Below are positions 1 to 6,934 of a stretch of DNA of 8,792 nucleotides, piece after piece. This DNA comes from Gemmatimonas phototrophica (GTDB lineage: Bacteria; Gemmatimonadota; Gemmatimonadetes; Gemmatimonadales; Gemmatimonadaceae). Both the position numbers and the translations under genes were made by a program. The stretch is taken from positions 1-8,792 of the forward strand of contig CAMBRJ010000093.1 in the NCBI GenBank assembly GCA_945870175.1, in the 5' to 3' direction. Below the pieces are notes generated by a model. That model did not search any database. It had not been told where the DNA came from and saw only the letters and a list, made by a program, of their open reading frames with translations. How positions within the stretch are numbered: the stretch's first letter is position 1; each line of letters opens with the position of its first letter.

Positions 1-7
1 GCATCAG

Positions 8-1690
8 GTGCTTGCGCGAGGGTATCTGCTGGGCGCGTACGTGCTTCCTCGTGTTGGGTATGTGTGTCATCCCGCGCATCCATACCTGCTCGTCCCGCGG
101 AACGAACCCTCCGTAGTCGCGGTGCGGCTCGTGAACGCCGTGTGGCGTCGCTACCGTCGTCCGGCGACCACGCGCGAGATCACCCGCGTACTGCGTCGAC
201 GCGACGCACGCGTGCGCGCGCGCTACGTCTCCTCGATGCTTGAGTGTCTCGCACAGCCCAAGCGTCGCTCGCGCGCTGAAGTGCGGACGCAGCCGCTGCG
301 CATGGAAGAGACGCGCTCGAGCATCGGCGAGGTGCAGCGTCTGTGGTACCCCGCCGATGTGCCGGTGTCGTGCCCAGTCCCGGCAAGCACGGCAGAAGGC
401 ATGCGCGTCATCGTCCGCGCGAGCAGTGAGGCGTTGGATGGGTGGCCGGTGTCCGCCACCGAGATGAGCGTCTGGTGCGACGCGCATCCGGCGTCAGCGG
501 CGGCCCAGATGTACGGGCCCCATCTGGGCCGCGCGCGCCGCTTTCCCGGCGCCCGGCGTGACGCGCGGCATGCCGGCGAACCGAATCGACTGCACGCCAT
601 CCGCACGGTGTTCACGTGCGTCGGCGGGCTGCAAGAACGGTTTTGTCTTGGGCCGCCGGCCGCCATCGCCTGCTTTCGGAGTACGGTCGTCGACCTCGCG
701 ACATGCCTGCGTCCCGCCACCGAATTCCGCGGCATCGCCGACCTGCGCGAGGGCAGTACGCGACTACGGCTCCCCTCCTATGCCATGCTCGCCAGCGCGC
801 GGGAGTATCTCGTGCTCACCGCGGTCAGCACACGCCTCCGCGACACTTGGCCGGCCGACGCGGCAGCCCTCACGGGCGCGCGAATCGCCACCGAAGTGGA
901 GGGTGCTCGGACCGTCGTCCTCAAGTTGCGCTCGTGGGCGCGCGCCGCGGCCGCGCGGACCGACGCGCCGGCCAAACGCGGCAAGCGTCGCGCTCGCCGG
1001 CTTGGCGTGCTGCTCGAAGAACTCGACGGGATGGAATGCATCGCGCGGCATCCATCGCTCATGGCGCGCATGACACAACCCTCCCCGATCCCGCGCATCA
1101 TCGGCGAGGGCGCCATGGTCGCGGTGGACGAGCTACGGCCGTATCTCGACGCGGTCGGTCGCGCGCTCGGTCATACAGTGGACGACCACAATCGTCATGT
1201 CCTGGCCCGCGCCCGCCGCGTGCCGTTCCTCGGTCCCCAGCCGACGTGGCATCGCACGCATCGTGACGGCGCCATCGACCGGGTGGATGCGATGCTCGAC
1301 ATCTTCAGCGCGTTCCCCATGCCGCAGACAGCTGGGATGTTGGGCGACGCGCGACGCATTCTCGGTGAGGTGCTGCGCGACACGCGCATGTGCTACCAGC
1401 TGCTCGAGGAATTGCCGGCGATGATGCACGCGCTTCGGGGCAGCGTCGTAGTTGCGCTGGCGCTGTTGGGGGAGTTGGTGGATGTGTCGGTGGGGCTTCC
1501 TGATGCGCGCGAGGTGCATGCGGTGACCGCTTACGTGCTGGCGGGGCGCCTCGTCATCGCGGACGACGTCACGTACGACACATGGCTGCGGACGCTTATG
1601 GCCGCCGTGCCCAACCGCAGCGGAAAGAACGTGGTAGACCACGCCCGGCAGCGACTTGAGCAAGGGTCCTCGATTTCCGTGATCGACTGA
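8..1690 (+). CDS. Hypothetical arginine-rich protein, about 560 aa, start uncertain
   Basis: I do not recognise this protein and assign no function. It reads without interruption from a GTG at base 8 to TGA at 1688-1690. The frame is still open at the left edge, so the real start may lie outside the window, and no ribosome binding site can be judged from seven bases. Codons are G/C-rich at the third position, as in its neighbours, which supports real coding. The protein is very rich in Arg and Ala and has about ten scattered Cys residues (20, 80, 122, 157, 204, 213, 222, 233, 344, 462) that do not form a clear zinc motif. Residues about 53-82 (Thr-Thr-Arg-Glu-Ile followed by a basic helix) could be a winged-helix segment, but this is weak. 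A basic patch lies at about 321-331, and one hydrophobic helix at about 479-497. There is no signal peptide. It is the only plus-strand gene here and converges on the gyrA unit, so it may be accessory DNA; that is inference. Confidence 0.6.
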   Translation: MLARGYLLGAYVLPRVGYVCHPAHPYLLVPRNEPSVVAVRLVNAVWRRYRRPATTREITRVLRRRDARVRARYVSSMLECLAQPKRRSRAEVRTQPLRMEETRSSIGEVQRLWYPADVPVSCPVPASTAEGMRVIVRASSEALDGWPVSATEMSVWCDAHPASAAAQMYGPHLGRARRFPGARRDARHAGEPNRLHAIRTVFTCVGGLQERFCLGPPAAIACFRSTVVDLATCLRPATEFRGIADLREGSTRLRLPSYAMLASAREYLVLTAVSTRLRDTWPADAAALTGARIATEVEGARTVVLKLRSWARAAAARTDAPAKRGKRRARRLGVLLEELDGMECIARHPSLMARMTQPSPIPRIIGEGAMVAVDELRPYLDAVGRALGHTVDDHNRHVLARARRVPFLGPQPTWHRTHRDGAIDRVDAMLDIFSAFPMPQTAGMLGDARRILGEVLRDTRMCYQLLEELPAMMHALRGSVVVALALLGELVDVSVGLPDAREVHAVTAYVLAGRLVIADDVTYDTWLRTLMAAVPNRSGKNVVDHARQRLEQGSSISVID

Positions 1691-1723
1691 ACCACACGCG
1701 GAACACGACACCCGCCAGCAGAT

Positions 1724-1761
1724 GCGAGACGGGGGCGACCATATAGGCCGCCCCCATTCGC
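1724..1761. terminator. Imperfect GC-rich hairpin between convergent genes, possible bidirectional terminator
   Basis: GGGGGCG at 1731-1737 pairs with CGCCCCC at 1749-1755. Inside it, an A/C mismatch and a CC/GG pair surround an ATATA loop. Outside it, GCGA (1724-1727) pairs with TCGC (1758-1761) across a small internal loop. The hairpin begins 34 bases after the stop of the plus-strand gene. No T-tract follows on either strand, so a classical intrinsic terminator is not proven; it could instead act as a 3'-end stabiliser or roadblock. Confidence 0.35.
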
Positions 1762-1793
1762 GTGTTGGTCCTGCTCGTCATGAGACGGCCAAA

Positions 1794-1830
1794 GCACTGT
1801 CGCTATGATGGCGTTCCATCATTACCGTGC
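1794..1830. repeat. Dyad-symmetric element with a perfect 7-bp core hairpin
   Basis: The core is ATGATGG (1805-1811), loop CGTT, then CCATCAT (1816-1822), a perfect inverted repeat. Symmetry extends outward: GT (1799-1800) pairs with AC (1824-1825) and GCAC (1794-1797) with GTGC (1827-1830), with unpaired bases between. It lies in the noncoding gap between the two convergent genes. The T-run at 1846-1850 is too far away for a standard terminator. It could be a transcript 3'-end structure, a protein-binding palindrome or a remnant of an insertion site; the sequence alone does not decide. Confidence 0.4.
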
Positions 1831-1859
1831 AAATCCGTTCCGCAATTTTTCAGGCGAAA

Positions 1860-1882
1860 CACCCCTCGCTAGGCGTCGGGTG
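1860..1882 (-). terminator. Weak hairpin just downstream of the diguanylate cyclase gene
   Basis: Read on the minus strand, CACCC and GGGTG form a 5-bp outer stem around a CGC-CTA-GCG inner hairpin, with a two-base mismatch on each side. It is followed by TTT and, slightly further on, by an A/T-rich run. It starts about six bases after the TAG stop of the cyclase gene. The position suits a terminator for the gyrA-cyclase transcript, but the stem is interrupted and the T-tract is short. Confidence 0.35.
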
Positions 1883-1887
1883 ACCGT

Positions 1888-3363
1888 CTATTGCCGCACG
1901 CGATTGCGGCCGTCGGCCTTGGCGCGATAGAGCGCGGCATCGGCCCGCGAGAACAGATCCTCGACGTTTTCGATGCGGGCCGCCGGAAACACGGCCACGC
2001 CGATGCTGGCCGTGAGCTTGAGCGGCGGATGCTCGCCTCCTCGGGCGAACTCATACTCCTCGATGGCCGCGCGGATACGCTCGGCGAACGACACCGCGCC
2101 CACCTCCTCGGTCTCCGGCAGCAGCACCAGAAACTCTTCACCGCCATATCGCGCCACGATGTCGCTGCCGCGGATGGTTGCGAGCAGCAGCTGTCCGACA
2201 TCGCGCAACACGTCGTCGCCGACGAGGTGCCCGTAGGTGTCGTTGACCCGCTTGAAGTGATCGAGGTCGATCATCAACAGCGCGAGCGTGGAGTCGTAGC
2301 GGAGCGCGCGCTCCATCTCGGCCGTGATGCGCTCGGTGAGCGCCCGACGGTTGAGGAGTTGGGTGAGAGGATCGGTTTGCGCGAGCTGCTCGAGTCGCGC
2401 GTTGTCGGCCATCGTGCTCTCGACCATCTGCGCGCGCTGAATCACCGCCACGGCCGCGTTGATGACGGCTTGCGCGAATTCGAGATCATGCGGCTCGAAG
2501 CGATCCTGATCGCGCGTACGGCGCACCAGGAACACGCCATACTGTCCGCGGTCGACGGTGAACGGCAGGGCGATCACCGAGCGGATCGAGACTTCGATGC
2601 CTTCGATGCCCCACACATGCCGCACGCCCTCGTACAGCGGATGGGTGTCGAGATCTTCCACCAGCACCGGCTGTCCCGACTCGAGCGCCGCCTTCAGTTC
2701 CGGGTAGCGGTCGAGCTGGATGCTGAGGTGCTGCAAGCCCGGGTTCTCGAACGCCGCCACGACCACCGCCTGCGCATCACCCGGTCGTGCCAGCACGACC
2801 GAGCAATGCGACACGCCAAGCGCGCGCGCCGCACGACGCACGAGCAGGTGGAAGAGTTCGGCGACGGAGAGGTCGCCGGTGACTTCGTGCAGGATGTCCA
2901 CGAGCTTGCGACGGCTGTCGGCATCCTGCTGCGCGCGCACGAGCGCCTCTTCGGTGCGCGCGAGCGCCATGCGGGTCGAGCGCAGAATGGCGCCGTTGCG
3001 CAGCTGCGCCTGCACGCGTGCCAGCAACTCCTTCGGGCGATACGGCTTGCGAATAAAATCGACCGCCCCCAATCCCAACGACCACACCGAGGCGTCTTCG
3101 GGCGGCTGCGCGGACAGCATGAGCACCGGCAAGTCACGCCAGCGCTCTTCACTCTTGATCGTCTCGAGCAGCTGACATCCGTCGGCATCCGGCATCAGGA
3201 TGTCGAGGAGGAGCAGATCAGGTGTGCGCTTCTCGAGCTGTTCGAGACAGGCCTTCCCGCCGTTGGCGGGAATCACCTCGTATCCGTTGTCCTGCAACAG
3301 CCAGGTGACGGATTCAAGGACGGCCACATCGTCGTCAGCGACGAGAATTCGGGAGATGGACAT
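1888..3363 (-). CDS. Response-regulator diguanylate cyclase (REC-GAF-GGDEF)
   Basis: This cytoplasmic enzyme is predicted to condense two GTP into cyclic di-GMP, under control of a phosphorylated receiver domain. Residues 4-122 are REC, with the acidic cluster Asp10-Asp12, phospho-acceptor Asp54 (LLLLDILMP), Ser84 and Lys106 (RKPYRP). A probable helical linker spans about 125-155. A GAF-like sensor spans about 155-310, its ligand not predictable. The GGDEF domain begins near DPLT (331-334) and continues through DLDHFKRVND (366-375). The active-site motif is GGEEF (407-411), a catalytically competent variant. RGSD (398-401) sits five residues before it, exactly where the inhibitory I-site RxxD lies in PleD, so product feedback inhibition is expected. 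The ATG at 3363 gives a complete REC domain directly at the N-terminus. No Shine-Dalgarno is obvious. It starts 30 bases after the gyrA stop on the same strand, which suggests co-transcription and perhaps coupled translation. No partner histidine kinase is in the window. Confidence 0.95.
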   Translation of the reverse strand: MSISRILVADDDVAVLESVTWLLQDNGYEVIPANGGKACLEQLEKRTPDLLLLDILMPDADGCQLLETIKSEERWRDLPVLMLSAQPPEDASVWSLGLGAVDFIRKPYRPKELLARVQAQLRNGAILRSTRMALARTEEALVRAQQDADSRRKLVDILHEVTGDLSVAELFHLLVRRAARALGVSHCSVVLARPGDAQAVVVAAFENPGLQHLSIQLDRYPELKAALESGQPVLVEDLDTHPLYEGVRHVWGIEGIEVSIRSVIALPFTVDRGQYGVFLVRRTRDQDRFEPHDLEFAQAVINAAVAVIQRAQMVESTMADNARLEQLAQTDPLTQLLNRRALTERITAEMERALRYDSTLALLMIDLDHFKRVNDTYGHLVGDDVLRDVGQLLLATIRGSDIVARYGGEEFLVLLPETEEVGAVSFAERIRAAIEEYEFARGGEHPPLKLTASIGVAVFPAARIENVEDLFSRADAALYRAKADGRNRVRQ

Positions 3364-3393
3364 CAGCCGTCGCGATCAGCGGGCGTGACGCAT

Positions 3394-5928
3394 CTACGCG
3401 TCGCCACCACCGTCAAGCGCCAGCTCTCCGGTCGGGGCGTCCCCTTCGGCTCCTGCCACGCCGTCCGCGTCGTCCTTGTCGTCGGGAATCACGCGGGCCA
3501 CGGCCTGCACGACATCATGGTCGTCGAGCGCGACGAGCTTGACGCCCTGGGCCGCCCGGCCCGTGACGCGGATCTCGCTCACCCGCGAACGGATCGCCAC
3601 GCCCTGACGCGTCATCAGCATCAGTTCGTCTTCCGGCACGACTTCCATCAGCGCCACCACGTCGCCGGTCTTGGCGGTGCGATTGAGCGTGAGAATGCCC
3701 TTGCCGCCGCGCTTCTGCACGCGGTACTCGCTCACTTCACTGCACTTGCCGAGACCCTTCTCCGTCACGACGAGCAGCGTCGCCTCGCGCTTGATCACGA
3801 CCATGCCGACCAGCTGGTCGCCGGGGCGCAGTTCGATGCCCTTCACGCCCGTCGTGTCGCGTCCCATCTCACGCACATCGCTCTCGTGGAAGCGCACCGA
3901 GAGACCGTGGCGCGTGGCGAGCACGACGTCGTTGCTGCCGGACGTCACCTGCACGTCCATCAGCTCGTCGCCTTCCTCGACCTTGATGGCCTTGATGCCA
4001 TTCACGCGCGGATGGCTGTACTGCGACAGCGCCGTCTTCTTGACCGTACCCTTGCGCGTGCAGAACAGCAGGAATTCGGTGTCGCTGAACTCGCGCGTGA
4101 GCACGATCGCGCGGATGCGCGTGTCGGGCGTGACGTTGATGAGGTTCACGATCGGCTTGCCGCGCGTGTTGCGCCCGGCCTGCGGCAGCTCGTGCACCTT
4201 GAGCCAGAAGCAACGCCCGTCATCGGTGAAGATGAGCATGTACGTGTGCGTGCTCGCCACGTAGAAGCGCTCGATGAAGTCGTTTTCCTTGAGATCCGCG
4301 CTGGACTTGCCACGGCCGCCACGGCCCTGCCGGTTGTACAGCGACAGCGGGGTGCGCTTGATATAGCCGTTGTGCGAGATGGTCACGACCATCTCTTCTT
4401 CGGCGATCAGATCTTCGATCGAGAACTCGCCGTCGTCGCTGACGATCTCCGTGCGGCGATCGTCGCCGTACGTCTCCATCAGCTTCAGCAGCTCGCCTTT
4501 CATGATCTCCATGCGGCGCGGACGCGACTCGAGGATGCCGCGCATCTCGAGCAGGAACGCGCGCACTTCGGTGAGCTCCTCATCGAGCTTCTCTCGCTCG
4601 AGGCCGGTGAGCTTGGCCAAGCGCATGTTGAGAATCGCTTCCGCCTGCCGCTCGGAGAGTCCGAAGCGCGCCTGCAGCTGCAAGCTCGCCGTGGGCGTGT
4701 CGTCGGCCGCGCGGATCATGCGGATCACTTCGTCGATGTTGTCGACGGCAATCTTGAGGCCTTCGAGGATGTGCTCGCGCTCGAGCGCCTTGTCGAGATC
4801 GAACTGCGTGCGACGCACGATCACTTCGTGGCGATGCTCGATATAGTGCCCCAGGCACTGCCGCAGCGTGAGCACCTTGGGCACGAGCTGACGCGTGTTT
4901 ACGTCGGGCACGAGCGCCAGCATGATCACGCCGAACGTGCTCTGCATCGCCGTGTGCTTGTACAGCTGGTTGAGCACCACACGCGGGATCGCGTCACGCT
5001 TGAGCTCCACCACCACGCGGATACCATCGCGGTCGGACTCGTCGCGCAGCGCGCTGATGCCGGTAAGCTTCTGGTCGCGCACGAGCTCGGCGATGTCGAT
5101 CACCAGCTTCGCCTTGTTCACCTGATACGGCACTTCGGTGACCACGATCTGGGAACGACCGGTCGACTCCTTCTCTTCGATGACCGCCTTCGCGCGCATC
5201 ACGATACGGCCGCGGCCTGTGTCCTGATAATCGGAAATGCCGGCGCGACCGTAGATGTAGCCGCCGGTCGGGAAGTCGGGGCCGCGCACAATTGCGCGCA
5301 GCGCGGCGCCTTCGAGCTCGGGATTGTCGATCATCGCGATCACGGCGGTCACGACTTCGCGCAGATTGTGCGGCGGAATGTTCGTCGCCATGCCCACGGC
5401 GATGCCCGATGACCCGTTCACCAGCAGGTTCGGTACGCCCGAGGGGAGGACCCGCGGCTCTTCCAGACGATCGTCGAAATTCGGCGCGAAGTCGACCGTG
5501 TTCTTGTCGATGTCTTCGAGCATCTCGACCGACATGCGCGTCAGTCGCGCTTCGGTGTAGCGATAGGCGGCCGCGTTGTCGCCGTCCATCGAGCCGAAAT
5601 TGCCTTGGCCGTCGACGAGCGGATACCGCAGAGAGAACGTCTGCACCATACGCACGAGCGCGTCGTACACGCTGCTGTCACCGTGCGGGTGATACTTGCC
5701 GAGCACGTCACCAACGACCGTCGCCGACTTCTTGAACGGACGCCCCGGCAACAGTCCGAGCTCGTTCATCGCGTACAACACGCGGCGATGGACCGGCTTG
5801 AGGCCATCGCGCACGTCTGGCAGTGCACGCGATACGATGACGCTCATGGAATAGTTGATGAACGATTCCTTCACCTCCTCATCGATGAGGCGCGGCAGAA
5901 TGCGTTCGCGGGCGTTCGGTGCAGTCAT
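3394..5928 (-). CDS. gyrA: DNA gyrase subunit A
   Basis: GyrA is the DNA-cleaving and religating subunit of the A2B2 gyrase, which introduces negative supercoils using ATP hydrolysed by GyrB. At 844 residues it has a normal family length. The N-terminal breakage-reunion domain contains the family-typical ALPDVRDGLKPVHRR (35-49). The quinolone-resistance region HPHGDSSVYD has Ser85 and Asp89 at the positions of E. coli Ser83 and Asp87, so there is no classical resistance substitution. The catalytic tyrosine is Tyr124 in AAAYRYTEARL. The C-terminal beta-pinwheel starts near residue 510 and carries a GyrA box, QKRGGKG (738-744), which differs from the common QRRGGKG by one Arg-to-Lys change. This box, and the absence of ParC features, favour gyrase A over topoisomerase IV. 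The tail after about residue 815 is acidic (DDKDDAD), as in many GyrA proteins. gyrB is not in the window. The start matches the family N-terminus; no Shine-Dalgarno is seen. A promoter lies just upstream, and a diguanylate cyclase gene follows after 30 bases. Confidence 0.98.
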   Translation of the reverse strand: MTAPNARERILPRLIDEEVKESFINYSMSVIVSRALPDVRDGLKPVHRRVLYAMNELGLLPGRPFKKSATVVGDVLGKYHPHGDSSVYDALVRMVQTFSLRYPLVDGQGNFGSMDGDNAAAYRYTEARLTRMSVEMLEDIDKNTVDFAPNFDDRLEEPRVLPSGVPNLLVNGSSGIAVGMATNIPPHNLREVVTAVIAMIDNPELEGAALRAIVRGPDFPTGGYIYGRAGISDYQDTGRGRIVMRAKAVIEEKESTGRSQIVVTEVPYQVNKAKLVIDIAELVRDQKLTGISALRDESDRDGIRVVVELKRDAIPRVVLNQLYKHTAMQSTFGVIMLALVPDVNTRQLVPKVLTLRQCLGHYIEHRHEVIVRRTQFDLDKALEREHILEGLKIAVDNIDEVIRMIRAADDTPTASLQLQARFGLSERQAEAILNMRLAKLTGLEREKLDEELTEVRAFLLEMRGILESRPRRMEIMKGELLKLMETYGDDRRTEIVSDDGEFSIEDLIAEEEMVVTISHNGYIKRTPLSLYNRQGRGGRGKSSADLKENDFIERFYVASTHTYMLIFTDDGRCFWLKVHELPQAGRNTRGKPIVNLINVTPDTRIRAIVLTREFSDTEFLLFCTRKGTVKKTALSQYSHPRVNGIKAIKVEEGDELMDVQVTSGSNDVVLATRHGLSVRFHESDVREMGRDTTGVKGIELRPGDQLVGMVVIKREATLLVVTEKGLGKCSEVSEYRVQKRGGKGILTLNRTAKTGDVVALMEVVPEDELMLMTRQGVAIRSRVSEIRVTGRAAQGVKLVALDDHDVVQAVARVIPDDKDDADGVAGAEGDAPTGELALDGGGDA

Positions 5929-5979
5929 GTGTCGTCGGGCAGGAGAAACGTGGTCCGAAACGGTGATCGACAGCCTTTA

Positions 5980-6008
5980 AATGTACACGACCCGACGCGC
6001 AAAAACAA
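5980..6008 (-). promoter_or_regulatory. Candidate sigma70-type promoter for gyrA
   Basis: On the minus strand TTGTTT (6008-6003) is followed by exactly 17 bases and then TACATT (5985-5980), a good match to -35 and -10 boxes. Transcription would begin near 5973 and give a leader of about 45 bases before the gyrA ATG. It lies in the 136-base gap between the secreted-protein gene and gyrA, the only sizeable noncoding gap upstream of gyrA. No operator or riboswitch was recognised in the gap. Confidence 0.55.
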
Positions 6009-6064
6009 CGCCGCTGGCCTGCCGTAACCTGCTACATTTCAATGACTTACAAACGCGTCCGGCG

Positions 6065-6934
6065 TCAGGAGCCCCAGCTGCGCACGATCGCGAGCAGCCG
6101 CCACTCGCCACCGACGCGGCGCAACAGATACGCCGCCCCGCCGTTGCTGCCCGCGCCGACCTCGATGCCGCCGCGCTCCCGGGGACGATGCACCCCGACC
6201 ACCGCGTAGTCTTGCCAGATCACCATCGGCGCGATCACCTGGTACGACAGGTCGGCGTTCGGAGTCTTGGCGCCGACCGCCGTGAAGAACTCGTCGCGCG
6301 CCCGCTGCTGCCCCTCCGGCCCGAAGTACGCCTTCACCCGCGGACGCGGCGCCTTCGGGAAGTCCATCTCGGCGAAGCCCGGCACCACGAAGGTGACGGT
6401 GTCGCTCTGGATCGGCGACGGCAGGCAGCCTGGCTTGGTCGGGTCGGGCACGTCGCCCGTGAGCCCGGTAGCCACCGCGCGATGCACGCCAGCCCCGTCC
6501 TCGTCCCACCGCGGCCGGTCGATGCCGGCTTCCCACCCGACCACGACACGCAGCAGGGCCCGCGCCTCCGGCGTCGCCAACGACTGGCCGGCGCCCTGCA
6601 GCACGATCGCCTGCTCCATCCGCTCGACGGTCGCCTGCAGCGCCGCCTGCAACGCGGGGGTCGTGTCCTTCGTGAACACCCGCAACGCGCCCGGATTGCA
6701 CCGGTCGCCGAGATCGGCCCACGAGGCCCGGGCGAGATACGCCCGCCGCAACTGCGTCAGCTGCTGCGCGTACGCGCGCGTCTCCGCGGCCAGATACGCC
6801 GTGGCGACGGCATCGCTGTCGGGCACCGCCGCCTGCTTCGCCGTCGCCTTCACCTTCGCTGTCGCCTGTGCGCCCACCCCAACCAGCGGAGCCAACAGCA
6901 GTCCAACCAACAACCGAACCTTCACCGAGATCAA
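6065..6934 (-). CDS. Secreted protein of unknown function
   Basis: The product has a clear Sec-type signal peptide: basic start (Lys5, Arg7), hydrophobic core LLVGLLLAPLVGVG, and a probable signal peptidase I site after Gln-Ala (about residue 24). The mature part, about 265 residues, is soluble and probably periplasmic or extracellular. It has two Cys (79 and 170) that could form a disulfide. Residues 40-115 look mainly helical. The C-terminal end, about 230-289, looks like beta strands ending in a Trp-Arg-Leu-Leu-Ala-Ile pattern that recalls SnoaL/NTF2-like folds, but I would not assign a family. The listed start is a TTG sharing four bases (TTGA) with the stop of the upstream membrane-protein gene, with GAAGAG about eight bases before it. 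A GTG three codons further in (6925-6923) gives an equally good signal peptide, so the start is open by three residues. The overlap indicates co-transcription with the membrane protein. Confidence 0.8.
   Translation of the reverse strand: MISVKVRLLVGLLLAPLVGVGAQATAKVKATAKQAAVPDSDAVATAYLAAETRAYAQQLTQLRRAYLARASWADLGDRCNPGALRVFTKDTTPALQAALQATVERMEQAIVLQGAGQSLATPEARALLRVVVGWEAGIDRPRWDEDGAGVHRAVATGLTGDVPDPTKPGCLPSPIQSDTVTFVVPGFAEMDFPKAPRPRVKAYFGPEGQQRARDEFFTAVGAKTPNADLSYQVIAPMVIWQDYAVVGVHRPRERGGIEVGAGSNGGAAYLLRRVGGEWRLLAIVRSWGS

Noticed and set aside
1531..1797. Small minus-strand frames across the end of the 560-residue gene and the first hairpin
   Set aside because: They run through a hairpin and the 3' end of a larger gene and show no motif or ribosome binding site.
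1691..1887. Attachment site or tRNA end for an integrated element in the convergent gap
   Set aside because: No tRNA-like sequence, integrase gene or direct repeat pair was found within the window, so only inverted repeats are reported.
1891..5412. A 1173-codon open frame on the plus strand across the cyclase and gyrA
   Set aside because: It is antisense to two genes with clear family motifs and crosses the boundary between them. Its His/Arg/Leu-rich composition is what the complement of GC-rich codons produces.
5662..5676. Possible fluoroquinolone-resistance genotype in gyrA
   Set aside because: Ser85 and Asp89, the positions equivalent to E. coli Ser83 and Asp87, are both the usual susceptible residues.
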